From Macrostomum hystrix (Eukaryota; Platyhelminthes; Macrostomidae), in NCBI GenBank assembly GCA_950097015.1, contig CATNEN010000038.1, forward strand, positions 28,116,501 through 28,180,500: a DNA stretch of 64,000 nt. The letters run 5' to 3'. The first letter of the stretch is position 1, and each line of letters starts with the position of its first letter. The position numbers were made by a program, and so were the translations under genes. Positions 34,090 to 49,000 of the stretch are shown here, piece after piece. The notes below the pieces were generated by a model that saw only the letters and a list, made by a program, of their open reading frames with translations, made no database searches and was not told where the DNA came from.

Positions 34090-37000
34090 GTCCTGAAATC
34101 CGGCGTGGCAGCTGCCTGTTGAGATGTGCTCCAGATTTCTTAGAAAGCACAGACGCAGCCGCGTATGTGCCAGTGTCCGACAATCCCAATCCCGACGGCG
34201 ACGAAGAGGAAGAATACGAAGATGTCGACTATGAGGACGATGATGGCGAAGGCGAGGAAGAGGACGACGACGGATTCAACGAGTTGATGGACTCGGAGGC
34301 CATCAGCAGCGGCAGGCGACCTCTCTATAGGGTGGCCTCAAGCCAGCCGTTTAACTTCGTGGCTGGTACAACGACCGAGGATTCAAATAGCGAACTGCAG
34401 CTGGACAGTGAAGACGTTAGCGAGGATGTCAGGTGCATCGAGCTTCATCAAGTTCTTTTTACTTTTTGTTCATAAATTTTGGGGCTACGATATGCCTAAC
34501 TGAAGTAAGGCCAGAACAAAAAGCAGGAAAGTGTTTTACTTCGTGCCAATTTTGGCTAAGAATCAAACCCCAGACCACGCGGTTATAAAGTCTGAAGCTG
34601 TAACCATTGACTTTAAAATCAAATTTTATGCAAATAATTTAGTATATTAGACTAGATAAAAAGCCCCCTGTTTCATAATCAAGCATTTGTATATTAGATG
34701 CTTTATACATTTGCTTTATGCAAATAAGATCTCATCAGGGGTTGCCCTTATGACATCGAACCCCTGAAGGCCAATCTGTATTGCTTCAGCTCACTTATCT
34801 GTTGAATGGGTACCAGAATTTGCTGGAGTAATTTAAGGTGGGTGTGGTGCCCGCCAGTCCATTGGCTTTACAGCCGAACACAGCCTTCAGATGCGCCGCG
34901 CAATACTCGTAGCTGCGGCTGTGCTGTCGACTGCACATCTGGCCCGATTGGGGCAGGTGTAATCAGTTTATCAGTTTTTATGACTTTTTTACCCTTAGTT
35001 AGGCCACTAAATGTATAAAAACTATAATAATATACTTTCACTTCTACTATAAGTAGCTAAACTAGCTTTAACTCAACATCCGCAGGCTTCCTCGCCGCAG
35101 GCAGCGCCGCGATCCTCGCTCTCGCCAGCTGCGCTCCAACACCTCCAGCAACATCGGCGCCTTCAAGCCGGCCGCCCGGCCCGAACAGCTTCGACTCATC
35201 GACTTGTCAGCTAATTGCATTCCAAATATCGACTCGTTGTCATTGATAGAAGCCGACATTGACCTTCAAGTGTCCCTAGCCTTTCTAAGTCGCCTATCGT
35301 TGGCTAATAACAAGCTGACTCACCTTCCACAGGGTGTTTTCCCGTTCCTAAGCAATCTGGCTCACGTGGAGCTCAATGGCAATCGTCTAACGGAATTCCC
35401 GTACGAACTCGTGACCTCCTGTCGTTTAGAATATCTGGACATTTCCGATAACGACATTGTGGAATTGCGCGAAGAGCGCCTACAATGGGTTGGCGCAGTT
35501 TTCACTCTGCGCGAATTGCTGGCCTCGCGCAACAAGCTGCACTCAGTGCCGATGCATTTCCTAGAAAACCTGTATGGTTTAGAGCGGCTTATGCTCAACG
35601 GCAATCGTATCGGTGAGCTGGAGGCCGCGCCGCTGCAGTTGAAACGGCTGCGCTGCCTCAGCCTCGCCAATAACTACATCCGGGCCGTGCCAGACGAGTT
35701 CCTGAGCTGCCTAGCCAATCTTGAGGAGTTTGATGCCTCCTGCAATGAGCTGGGTGAGTCTGGGAAAGATTCCTGTATAACAAGGGGGATTCCTGTCTAA
35801 CATACAGAAATCTTGTCTAACAGACGAGATTTCTGTCTAACAAAGGGGATTCCTGTCTAACAGGGGGGATTCCTGTCTAACTGAGAGGATTCCCGTCTAA
35901 CAGAAGGGAATCCTGTCCAACAGAGGGGAATACTGTCAACATAGGGATTCCTGTCTAACTGAGACGATTCCTGTCTAACAGAAGGGAATCCTGTCCAACA
36001 GAGGGGAATACTGTCAACATAGGGATTCCTGTCTAACTGAGACGATTCCTGTCTAACAGAAGGGAATCCTGTCCAACAGAGGGGAATACTGTCAACATAG
36101 GGATTCCTGTCTAACTGAGACGATTCCCGTCTAACAGAAGGGAATCCTGTCCAACAGAGGGGAATCCTGTCTGATAGAGGGGATTCCTGTCCAAAAGAGG
36201 GGATTCCTATCTAACAGAAGGGATTCCTGTCTAACAAAGGGGATTCCTGTCTAACAGGGGGATCCCTGTCTAACTGAGAGTATTCCCGTCTAACAGAAGG
36301 GATTCCTGTCAACATAGGGGTTCCTGTCTAACAAAGGGGATTCCTGTCTAACAGGGGATTCCTGCCTAACTGAGAGGATTCCCGTCTAACAGAAGGGATT
36401 CCTGTCTAACAGAGAGGATTTCAGATATTTTTCTGAAAGGCAATTTATATTTATAAATTAATATGCATCAGGTCTGTATATTTGAATAAGTCCTATTAAC
36501 CAACTTCAAATCTCAATGATTCAGAGGTTCTACCCTCGCCGGAGATTTCTCGCAAGCTCTACCATCTGAGCACAGTTAGACTGAGCAACAATCAGCTGGG
36601 CGCTAAGGATGCGCTGTCTGTGCCTGCATTTGTACTGGAGCTCAGCACGTTAGTACACTGATGAAATATCTAATTTTTTAGATTTAGTTCGTTCTTATAC
36701 TACTGAAAAATTGCAATTTAGTAGTATGATGCATAATACTTTTGCATAAAACATGAGCTTGTAACCTGAAAATATACTCGTACTTACTCGTAGTAGACAG
36801 GTATATCTGCTGAGAAGTAGACAGGTATATCTGCTGAGAAGTAGACAGGTATATGTGCTGAGAAGTAGACAGGTATATGTGCTGAGAAGTAGATAGGTAT
36901 ATGTGCTGAGAAGTAGATAGGTATGTGCTGAGAAGTAGATAGGTGTGTGTGCTGAGAAGTAGACAGGTATATCTGCTGAGAAGTAGACAGGTATATGTGC

Positions 37001-40000
37001 TGAGAAGTAGACAGGTATATGTGCTGAGAAGTAGATAGGTTTATGTGCTGAGGAGTGGACAGGTATATCTGCTTAGAAGTAGACAGGTATATCTGCTGAG
37101 AAGTAGACAGGTATATGTGCTGAGAAGTAGACAGGTATATGTGCTGAGAAGTAGACAGGTATATGTGCTGAGAAGTAGACAGGTAAATGTGCTGAGAAGT
37201 AGACAGGTATATCTGCTTAGAAGTAGACAGGTATATGTGCTGGGAAGTAGATAGGTATATGTGCTGAGAAGTAGACAGGTATATGTGCTGAGAAGTAGAT
37301 AGGTATGTGTGCTAAGAAGTAGACAGGTATATGTGCTGAGAAGTAGACAGGTAAATGTGCTGAGAAGTAGACAGGTATATGTGCTGAGAAGTAGATAGGT
37401 ATGTGTGCTAAGAAGTAGACAGGTATATGTGCTGAGAAGTAGACAGGTATATGTGCTGAGAAGTAGACAGTTATATGTGCTGAGAAGTAGATAGGTATAT
37501 GTGCTGAGAAGTAGACAGGTATATGTGCTGGGAAGTAGACAGTTATATGTGCTGAGAAGTAGATAGGTATATGTGCTGAGAAGTAGACAGGTATATGTGC
37601 TGAGAAGTAGACAGGTATATGTGCTGAGAAGTAGACAGGTATATGTGCTGAGAAGTAGACAGTTATATGTGCTGAGAAGTAGACAGGTAAATGTGCTGAG
37701 AAGTAGACAGGTATGTGTGCTGAGAAGTAGACAGGTAAATGTGCTGATGCTAAGAAGTAGATCTGCTGAGAGAAGTAGTCAGGTTGCTTCATAATCTGCT
37801 GCTAGATCTGCTGAGAGAAGTAGTCAGGTTGCTTCATAAGCATAAGCATTAAATAAAAAACCACCCACAGTCTAAAAAGCGTCGACCTCAGCTACAACAG
37901 CATCGACAAATTTCCTTCGCCAAGGAACTGGTCCTCGTCCGTGCTGCGCGAAATTGACTTGTCGCACAATAAGATTGACACAATCAATCTTAAAGGTGGC
38001 GACCGTTGGTCTAAGACTCTGGAGCGATTTAGCCTAGCCTACAATGATCTCAAATCGGTGAGTTTCTTGGAAGCTTGTCTCACCTGTAATTTTTTTACGA
38101 TAATTGCACTTATCAAATCCTTATCAAATCCAGTCAATCCTTATAAAATCCAGTCAATCCTTATAAAGTCCTGTCAATCCTTATCAAATCCAGTCAATCC
38201 TTATCAAATCCAGTCAATCCTTATCAACTTGTTATCAAATCCTGTTAATCCTTATCAAATCCAGTCAATCGTTATCAAATCCAGTCAATCCTTATCAAAT
38301 CCAGTCAATCCTTATCAAATCCTGTCAATCCTTATCAACTTGTTATCAAATCCTGTTAATCCTTATCAAATCGAGTCAATCGTTATGAAATCCAGTCAAT
38401 CCTTACGAGCGTATCAAATCCAGTCAATCCTTATCAAATCCAGTCAATCCTTATCAAATCCAGTCAATCCTTATGAAATCCAGTCAATCCTTATCAAATC
38501 CTGTCAATCCTTATCAAATCCAGTCAATCCTTATCAAATCCTGTCAATCCTTATCAAATCCTGTCAATTGTTATAAAATTCAAATTCGAATTTCAAAGTT
38601 TCAAACAAAATTTTCCCTAAATCTTTAGCTGCACAAAGACATCGGCCTGCTTGAGTCACTGGCCTCCCTAGACGTGAGTCACAATCCGAACCTCACCAGC
38701 TTGCCAGACGAAGTTGGCAACCTGTCCAAACTGTGGGAGATGCCGCTAGACGGCTTGAAACTATCCCTAGATCCGTCATTAATTCGCGGTCGAACCAAAG
38801 ACCTAGTTGGCTATTTTCATCAGAAACTGAACAAATCTGTCAGCCATTATCGCATGAAGCTGATGCTAGTCGGATTCGGCGGGCGAGGCAAGACCAGCCT
38901 GCTCAGGGCGCTGATGAAGCAGAAGCAGCCGGAGCGCGGCTCGCCGCCGACAGTGGGAATCGCCGTCACTCCTTGGGCGTGAGTACAAAAGATAGGGGAT
39001 GTAGTTGCGTGGGCGGGTGAAGAATGCGTGAGCTGGTAAAGAGTGCGTGGGCTGGTAAAGAGTTCGTGGGCGGGTTCAGAGTGCGTGGGCGGGTACAGAG
39101 TGCGGGGGCGGGTGTAGAGTGCGTGGGCGGGGAAGAGTGCGTGGGCGGGTACAGAGTGCGTGGGCGGGTACAGAGTGCGTGGGCGGGGAAGAGTGCGTGG
39201 GCGGGTACAGAGTGCGTGGGCGGGTGTAGATTGCGTAGGCGGGTGTAGAGTGCGTGGGCGGGTGTAGAGGGCGTGGGTGTAGAGCGTGGGCAGGAGTAGA
39301 ATGCGCGGGCTCTTATAAATAGTGGATAGAGCGTGGGCGGACGTATGAGTGCGTGGGTGGTAAGAAGGCAATTATTCTAGATCCATAAATTCTAAAGGTC
39401 TTCCCAAATAACACCAAATTCAGTTTATTCAACTGTCTACTCAAACCAACACGATTGCATCTTTTCAAATCCAATCCCTCAGATTCCGCTGCTATCATCG
39501 CAAGCAGAAGTGGGTCACCTACCGTCTAAGCTGTTGGGATTTTGCCGGTCAGGAAGAATTCTACGCCACTCACCAGTGCTTTCTGTCGCAACGGGCTCTG
39601 TACCTGCTCATCTACAGCCTTCAGGTAAGTAATACTGGGATCTACGATCTGGGATCTACGATCTGGGATCTACGATCTGGGATCTACGATCTGGGATCTA
39701 CGATCTGGGATCTACGATCTGGGATCTACGATCTGGGATCTACGATCTGGGATCTACGATCTGGGATCTACGATCTGGGATCTACGATCTGGGATCTACG
39801 ATCTGGGATCTACGATCTAGGATCTACGATCTGGGATCTACGATCTGGGATCTACGATCTGAGATCTACGATCTGGGATCTACGATCTGGGATCTACGAT
39901 CTGGGATCTACCTAATCAAAAAAATCCCTCAGGCCTGTTCAACAACTGAAGGCTGCGATGCTGAGCTTCGCCGCCTGAAGCCCTGGCTCGTGAACATCAA

Positions 40001-43000
40001 GGCGCAGGCGCCGTGCTGTCCTGTAATCTGCGTCGGCACTCACGTCGACACTCTGCCAGCATCCAAGGGAGCAGCCGCCGGATTGGCCGCGGCAAATTGC
40101 TCAGATCGCGACAGCATCGTGGCCAATATGCGGTCGAGAATCGAGGCGATGGTCAGACATCCAGGCTTTCCAGAGATTGCCGACTACGTCGAAGTCAATG
40201 CTACTAGGGACAATGCCAGCACTGAAAAGTTGAGAACCGCCATCCAATCGGCGTTGGAAGCGTTCAAGGTCAAAGGGCATCACGTGATGGGCCAGATGGT
40301 GCCCGAGAGCTACGTTAAACTGGAGCTGCTCGTGATGGAACGGGCTCGTAATCCGGGCCAGGTGAGTTCCTGGAGGAAGTGATATTAGAGAGTGAGACAG
40401 TGAGATTAGAGAGTAAGACAGTGAGATTAGACAGTGAGACAGCGAGATTAGACAGTGAGGCAGTGAGATTAGACAGTGAGACAGCGAGATTAGAGATTAA
40501 GTCAGTTAGATTAGGGAGTGAGACAGTGGGATTAGAGAGTGCGACAGTGGGATCAGAGAGTGAGACAGTGAGATTAGAGAGTGAGACAGTGAGATTAAAA
40601 AGTGAGACAGTGAGATTAAAGAGTGAGACAGTGAGATTAGAGAGTAAGACAGTGAGATTAGGGAGTGAGACAGTGAGATTAAAAAGTGAGACAGTGAGAT
40701 TAAAGAGTGAGACAGTGAGATTAGAGAGTAAGACAGTGAGATTAGGGAGTGAGACAGTGAGTTTTGAGATTGAGACAGTGAGATTAGAGATTGAGACAGT
40801 GAGATTAGAGATTGAGACAGTGAGATTAGACAGTGATTTTACCTACTTCCAGGACCTGCCCGTGCTGCAGTGGTACCAGCTACGCAAGATGGCCACCGAC
40901 GCCGGCCTCAATATGAACGACGAGAAGCTCAGCCAGGCGGTCAGGTTTCTGCACGAGAGCGGCGTCCTGCTGCACTTCGATGACTCTACCTACAGACTGA
41001 ACAACCTGTACTTTATCGATCCCCAGTGGCTTTGCCGCATGATGGCCCAGATTGTCACCGTCAAGGAGATCAACGGTTTCATTCGGTCTGGCGTTATGCG
41101 CCAGTCCGATCTAGGATTGTTGTTTACCGGTAAGCTATGAGCCTATGAGCAATGAGCAATGAGCTCTATGAGCAATGAGCTCTATGAGCAATGAGCTCTA
41201 TGAGCAATGAGCCCTATCAGCAATGTGCCCTATGAAAAATGAGCCTTATGAGCGATAAGCCCTATGAGCAATGATCCCTATGACCAATGATTCCTATGAC
41301 CAATGATCCCTATGACCAATGATCTCTATGACCAATGATCTCTATGACCAATGATCCCTATGACCAATGATCCCTATGACCAATGAACTCGATGGTCAAT
41401 AAGTGTGCAAAAATGAAATATTTTTCTATCATATGTTTACAATGAGCCGCTGACTGTTTCTCGTATTCCGCGACAGGCAAGCGAATCACTGAGGAGGAGC
41501 GACAGTTCATATTTCCCGTTAGCCAGATTCCCCAGTATCTGCGCATTCTGGAGAAATTCGAAATCATCCTACCGCAGAAGAATGACGAACTGCTCATACC
41601 TTGCCGACTGCCGGACTTTGGGCCGCGCGATCTCGCCGAGTTGAGCGCTGTGAAACGCCACAGCAGTGAGTCACTTGGCAGTGCTCAATGAAAAGAAAAG
41701 AAAAAGAGGCTTAGGGAAAGATAAGCAAAGCAGTCACGGAGATAGGGGAGAAACAGACAGTGAGAGAGAGTGGAGAAACAGACAGTGGGTGATAGGGGAG
41801 AAACAGACAGTGGGAGAGAGGAGAGAAACAGACAGTGGGAGAGAGGGGAGAAACAGACATTGGGAGAGAGGAGAGAAACAGACAGTGGGAGAGAGGAGAG
41901 AAACAGACAGTGGGAGAGAGGAGAGAAACAGACGCGGAGAGAGGGGAGAAACAGACAAGAAAATGTGGGATAAAAGAGACAGGCAGGGATTATTTTCAAA
42001 TCCCAACCGATCCCATCCACTGAAACTCCATGCGACAGACCTGGTCACCCGGCTGTACGAGATGCCGTTCATCCCAATCGGTTTCTGGTCTCGCCTAGTC
42101 GCTCGCCTCTACAACATCATCGACCAGATCTACCCGTCTCCCATCAGCCAGTCTGACGGGTCGGCTGGCAGCTCAGCCGCACCCTGCGCTCCAACCACTC
42201 TGGAGATGGGCAAGCGAGCTATGTTTGCCTATTGGCAGGCCACGACTGGGGGCGGAGCCGCCGCCGCCGCCGACGCAGGCGTAGCCTACGCCGAAGTATT
42301 CTTTCTGCTGCAGACCTACGAGGAGGAGACGCCGGAGAGTGGCGAAGGACTGCAGCTGCAGGTGAGGCTTTGTTGTCTATGGCCTTGACCGGCGAATTGA
42401 AGTTTCAGAGTGACGGAATGACTGATAGAGAGTGACAGCGTGGCTGATATTGAGTGCCCGTATGACTGAATTACCATGACTGATAGAGAGTGACCGAGTG
42501 GCTGATATAGAGTGACCGTATGACTGAATGACCATGACTGATAGAGAGTGACCGATTGGCTAATATAGAGTGACCGTATGACTGAATTACCATGACTGAT
42601 AGAGAGTGACCGAGTGGCTAATATAGAGTGACCGTATGACTGAATTACCATGACTGATAGAGAGTGACCGAGTGGCTAATATAGAGTGACCGTATGACTG
42701 AATTACCATGACTGATAGAGAGTGACCGAGTGGCTGATATAGAGTGACCGTATGACTGAATGACCATGACTGATAGAGAGTGACCGAGTGGCTAATATAG
42801 AGTGACCGTATGACTGAATTACCATGACTGATAGAGAGTGACCGAGTGGCTAATATAGAGTGACCGTATGACTGAATTACCATGACTGATAGAGAGTGAC
42901 CGAGTGGCTAATATAGAGTGACCGTATGACTGAATTACCATGACTGATAGAGAGTGACCGAGTGGCTAATATAGAGTGACCGTATGACTGAATGACCATG

Positions 43001-46000
43001 ACTGATAGAGAGTGACCGAGTGGCTGATATAGAGTCACCGTATGACTGAATGACCATGACTGATAGAGAGTGACCGAGTGGCTGACATAGAGTGACCGTA
43101 TGCTGAATGACCAATGAGTGAATGACTAATGACTCAATGACCAATTACTCAATGACCAATGACTCAATGGCCAATGACCAATTACTGATTGACCAATGAC
43201 TCAATGGCCAATGACTCAAAGAACCAATGACTGATATGAGTAAATGAGTGCCTACTAACTCCGGTTCCGCAGGTACCCCTGAGCCCCAACGGAGCCTACC
43301 TGCTAGCCCAGGTGGCGGACAACATAGACGTGGTGATCGAAGAGTGGTACCCGGGTCTGACGGATCGCACAGTGACTGGCGAGTGCATCCTGCAGAAGAG
43401 TATCCCCTGCCTGTCCTGCTGCGGCCAGCTCAATGTAATTAGCAACAATGCTCACTCAATAGCCGCTTCACCTGCTTAGCCATTTTTCCGATTGCAACAT
43501 TAATGAAACGATCAATTAAAGCTATCGGCTGATTTTATTTGATTTTTATTGCCGCCACCCATTTACTGATCTGCTTTAACGCGCTTCGCTTTGACACAAA
43601 ATGAGTTTGACATTGATTTGACACCGGTCACACACAGATGCCATGACCCATCGATCCCTTGACTTTAAAAATCCCATGACGCAAACATCCCATGACCCAT
43701 AGATCCCATGACCCAAAGACCCCATAATCCAAAGATCCAATGGCCCAATGATCCCATGACCCATAGATCCCATGACTATAAAGATCCCATGACTATAAAG
43801 ATCCCATGACTATAAAGATCCCATGACTATAAAGATCCCATGACTATAAAGATCCCATGACTATAAAGATCCCATGACTATAAAGATCCCATGACTATAA
43901 AGATCCCATGACTATAAAGATCCCATGACTATAAAGATCCCATGACTATAAAGATCCCATGACTATAAAGATCCCATGACTATAAAGATCCCATGACTAT
44001 AAAGATCCCATGACTATAAAGATCCCATGAGCCAAAGATCCCATGAGCCAAAGATCCCATGTCTATAAAGATCCATCACATTCAGATCCCATGACCCAAG
44101 GATCCCATGACTCAAAGATCCCTTGATTCAGTGATCCCGAGACACATTTATACCCAGATTAAAATATTTTCAAGCTTGTAAAAATCGTGCTTTGTTTTAA
44201 CTGATTTGCTTAGCAACAACTGCTTGCTAGTTGCCATGCCATTTCATCGCCATAATAATTTTATTAGGGATATTTGGTTGCCTATTCTGTTCACTATAAG
44301 CCTTCACATTTCTATTTATTATAAGATACTATTAGACAAACTTGCAACGATTGGTTCCGTTTTTTAGTTGATAAAATTGTTTTACAATAAATGCTAATTT
44401 AAGTTGCTTTGAAGCCTTGATTTTTAACGCTAATATCTGCTGATAAAGCTTTGCTTTGCTTGCATTTTTAAAGGTTTAAATTAACTTTCTGATTTATGCG
44501 GTCGCTTATCACTGTTCCTGCTTGACAACTTCCTGACAGATTGAATTGGGAGAGTAGAGATTGGATTGAAAGAGTAGAGATTGGATTGAAAGAGTAGAGA
44601 TTGGATTGAAAGAGTAGAGATTGGATTGGGAGAGTAGAGATTGGATTGGGAGAGTAGAGATTGGATTGGGAGAGTAGAGATTGGATTGGGAGAGTAGAGA
44701 TTGGATTGGGAGAGTAGAGATTGGATTAGGAGAGTAGAGATTGGATTGGGAGAGTAGAGATTAGATTGGGAGAGTAGAAATTTGAGTAAAATTTGGATTA
44801 AGAGAGCAGAGATTGGATTGGCAGAGTAGAGATTAGATTGAGAGAGTAGAGATTAGATTGAGAGAGTAGAGATTGAAATGAGAAAGTAGATTTTGGATTG
44901 GGAGAGTAGAGATTGGATTGGGAGAGTAGAGATTGGATTGGGAGAGTAGAGATTGGATTGGGAGAGTAGAGATTGGATTGGGAGAGTAGAGATTGGATTG
45001 GGAGAGTAGAGATTGGATTGGGAGAGTAGAGATTGGATTGGGAGAGTAGAGATTGGATTGGGAGAGTAGAGATTGGATTGGGAGAGTAGAGATTGGATTG
45101 GGAGAGTAGAGATTGGATTGGGAGAGTAGAGATTGGATTGGGAGAGTAGAGATTGGATTGGGAGAGTAGAGATTGGATTGGGAGAGTAGAGATTGGATTG
45201 GGAGAGTAGAGATTGGATTGGGAGAGTAGAGATTGGATTGGGAGAGTAGAGATTGGATTGGGAGAGTAGAGATTGGATTGGGAGAGTAGAGATTGGATTG
45301 GGAGAGTAGAGATTGGATTGGGAGAGTAGAGATTGGATTGGGAGAGTAGAGATTGGATTGGGAGAGTAGAGATTGGATTGGGAGAGTAGAGATTGGATTG
45401 GGAGAGTAGAGATTGGATTGGGAGAGTAGAGATTGGATTGGGAGAGTAGAGATTGGATTGGGAGAGTAGAGATTGGATTGGGAGAGTAGAGATTGGATCG
45501 GGAGAGTAGAGATTGGATTGGGAGAGTAGAGATTGGATTGGGAGAGTAGAGATTGGATTGGGAGAGTAGAGATTGGATTGGGAGAGTAGAGATTGGATTG
45601 GGAGAGTAGAGATTAGATTGGGAGAGTAGAGATTGGATTGGGAGAGTAGAGATTGGATTGGGAGAGATTAGATTGAGAGAGTATAGATTAGATTGGGAGA
45701 GTATAGATTGGATTGGGAGAGTAGAGATTGGATTGGGAGAGTAGAGATTGGATTGGGAGAGTAGAGATTGGATTGGGAGAGTAGAGATTGGATTGGGAGA
45801 GTAGAGATTGGATTGGGAGAGTAGAGATTGGATTGGGAGAGTAGAGATTGGATTGGGAGAGTAGAGATTGGATTGGGAGAGTAGAGATTGGATTGGGAGA
45901 GTAGAGATTGGATTGGGAGAGTAGAGATTGGATTGGGAGAGTAGAGATTGGATTGGGAGAGATTAGATTGAGAGAGTATAGATTAGATTGGGAGAGTATA

Positions 46001-49000
46001 GATTGGATTGGGAGAGTAGAGATTGGATTGGGAGAGTAGAGATTGGATTGGGAGAGTAGAGATTGGATTGGGAGAGTAGAGATTGGATTGGGAGAGTAGA
46101 GATTAGATTGGGAGAGTAGAGATTGGATTGAGAGAGTAGAGATTAGATTGGGAGAGTATAGATTGGATTGGGAGAGTAGAGATTGGATTGGGGGAGTAGA
46201 AATTTAAGTAAAATTTGGATTAAAAGAGCAGAGATTGGATTGACAGAGTAGAGATGAGATAGAGTAGAGATTAGATTGGGAGAGTAGAGATTGGATTGGG
46301 AGAGTATAGATTAGATTGGGAGAGTAGAGATTGGATTGGGAGAGTATAGATTGGATTGGGAGAGTAGAGATTAGATTGAGTAGAGATTGGATTGAGAGAG
46401 TAGAGATTGGATTGGGAGAATAGAGATTGGATTAGGAGAGTAGAGATTGGATTAGGAGAGTAGAGATTGGATTAGGAGTGTAGAGATTGGATTAGGAGAG
46501 TAGAGATTAGATTGAGTAGAGATTGGATTGAGAGAGTAGAGATTGGATTGGGAGAGTAGAGATTGGATTGAGAAAGTAGAGATTGGATTGAGAAAGTAGA
46601 TATTGAATTGAGAAAGTAGATTTTGGATTGAGAGAGTAGAGATTGGATTGAGAAAGTAGATTTTGGATTGAGAGAGTAGATATTGGATTGAGAGAGTAGA
46701 TATTGGATTGAGAAAGTAGATTTTGGATTGAGAAAGTAGATATTGAATTGAGAAAGTAGATTTTGGATTGAGAGAGTAGAGATTGGATTGAGAAAGTAGA
46801 TATTGAATTGAGAAAGTAGATATTGGATTGAGAAAGTAGATTTTGGATTGAGAGAGTAGAGATTGGATTGAGAAAGTAGATATTGAATTGAGAAAGTAGA
46901 TTTTGGATTGAGAAAGTAGATATTGAATTGCGAAAGTAGATTTTAGATTGAGAAACTAGATTTTGGATTGAGAAACTAGATTTTTGATTGAGAGAGTAGA
47001 GATTAGATTGAGAGAGTAGAGATTGGATTGAGAGAGTAGAGATTTGATTGAGAGATAGATTAGATAGATTAGATTAGATAGAGATTGGGTTGAGAGAGTA
47101 CAGATTGCACAGAGATTAGAGATTTCAATAGAAATCGGATTGGGAGAGTAGAGATGGATTGAGAGGTTAGAGGTGGAGAGGAGAGTACAGTAGAAGCAAT
47201 GGTACTGCAGTTTTAATCTTGCCGAAAAGCCTGGATCTTCGCTAAGTCAAAGAGACAAAGCTCTCCAGTCTTGATGCAGAAGCGGAGCCAACGGCTTTTT
47301 TCACAGATCCGTTCCCTCAAGTCTCAACAGTTGCAACAGAGGCGACCACGTCAGCTGTCGCAGCCGTTGCCGCCGCCGCCGCAGCCGACAGACCAGGTGC
47401 ACATCTTCAACTTTGACGACATTGTCAACGAGGCAGGCATCGCGGAGATGATCCGCTGCCCGCGGTACGCCGACAACGGCCACCCGGAGCTGGTGCCGTT
47501 GCGACATCTGGCTCCGGATGTCACTCTGAGCGACCTGCCGATGCGGCTGCAGCTGGACAGCAATCGACTGGAGTTGGTTCAAACCCAGGATCACCTGCTG
47601 GGACAGGTGGGTGCTGATGAATCGAGGTGATTGGGTGGTAGATAAAAATTGTGAAAGCACCTGATGATAAAGTATACAAATTATCACGAGTTAATTATAA
47701 GCTGCATATCAAAAATCTTATTTAGACTGACCCAAAGCTCCTATGTTATTCCTATCTAATCTCATGTTTCTCATATTCTCATTAGTCGTCAGTATAGCGA
47801 AGAACCTTTAAAGAGTGGTTAGCGACACATCAAAATGACCGTTATAAGTACGAGCGTATTGATAAACGGCACTTCAAAGACAAAAAAGATGAACTAGCGC
47901 AGTATCAAGCAACCCCTTCCCACTAGAAAATGATTGGTGGCACAACAAAATGACCCCAAGAGTGGCGGTACATCAAAGAACAAAGCCGAGAAAGTTATTT
48001 GCAGCACACATCAAAGAACCACCCTAGAGAGAATGGTTGTCGGCACGTTGAAGAACGAACGTAAGAAAGTGATTGGCGGCACATAAAAGGACCTACGAGT
48101 GGCGGCACATCAAATAACGTCCCTAGAAAATTATTGGCGCAACATCAAAGGACCTACGAGTGGCGGCATCAAGCATCAAATAACCCCCAATAAAGTGAGT
48201 GGCGGCAAAGAACCTCACTAGAAAATGATTGGCGGCACATCAAAAGATCTACGAGTGGCGGCACATCAAAGAACCCTCAAAAGAGTGAGTGGCGGCATAT
48301 CAAATAACCTTCAAAAGAGTGAGTGGCGGCACATCAAATAACCTTCAAAAGAGTGAGTGGCGGCACATCAAATAACCTTCAAAAGAGTGAGTGGCGGCAC
48401 ATCAAATAACCTTCAAAAGAGTGAATGGCGGCACATCAAAGAACCTCCATAAAAATTATTGGCGCCATATCAAAAGACATACGAATGGCGGCACATCAAA
48501 GAACCTCCATAGAAAATGATTGGCGCCATATCAAAAGACATACGAATGGCGGCACATCAAAGAACCTCCATAGAAAATGATTGGCGCCATATCAAAAGAC
48601 ATACGAATGGCGGCATATCAAATAACCCCCAATAGAGTGAGTGGCGGCACATTAAAGGACCCTCTAAAGAGTTAGTGACGGCACATCAAAGAAACCCTTC
48701 CCGAGAAAGTAAATAGCGGCACATCAAAAGCATCCGCTACTGAATTTTCAGGGCTCTTTCGGCTCCGTCTACCGGGCCGAATACAACGGCGGGTCCTGCG
48801 CCGTGAAGATCTTCAGCTTGGCCACCGGAGACACTCCCACATACCGTCTGTTGCGTCAGGAGAGCGGAATACTTTGCCAGCTAGATCATCCGGCTCTCTT
48901 ACGGATGCTAGCAGTTGGCCGACGGCCCTACCAGCTCGTCCTGGAGCTGGCCCCAATGGGCGCGCTCCATCAGTTGCTGCAGCAAAAGCGAATACGTGAC

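Noticed and set aside
37217-37792. Minus-strand repeat protein-like frame (HIPVYFSA repeats)
   Set aside because: 24-bp array of LRRK intron 14; the period divisible by three makes any stop-free unit look like a repeat protein.
44535-47185. CRISPR array or centromeric satellite
   Set aside because: Units are contiguous with no spacers, and the array lies inside an intron of a eukaryotic gene; 2.65 kb is far too small for a centromere.
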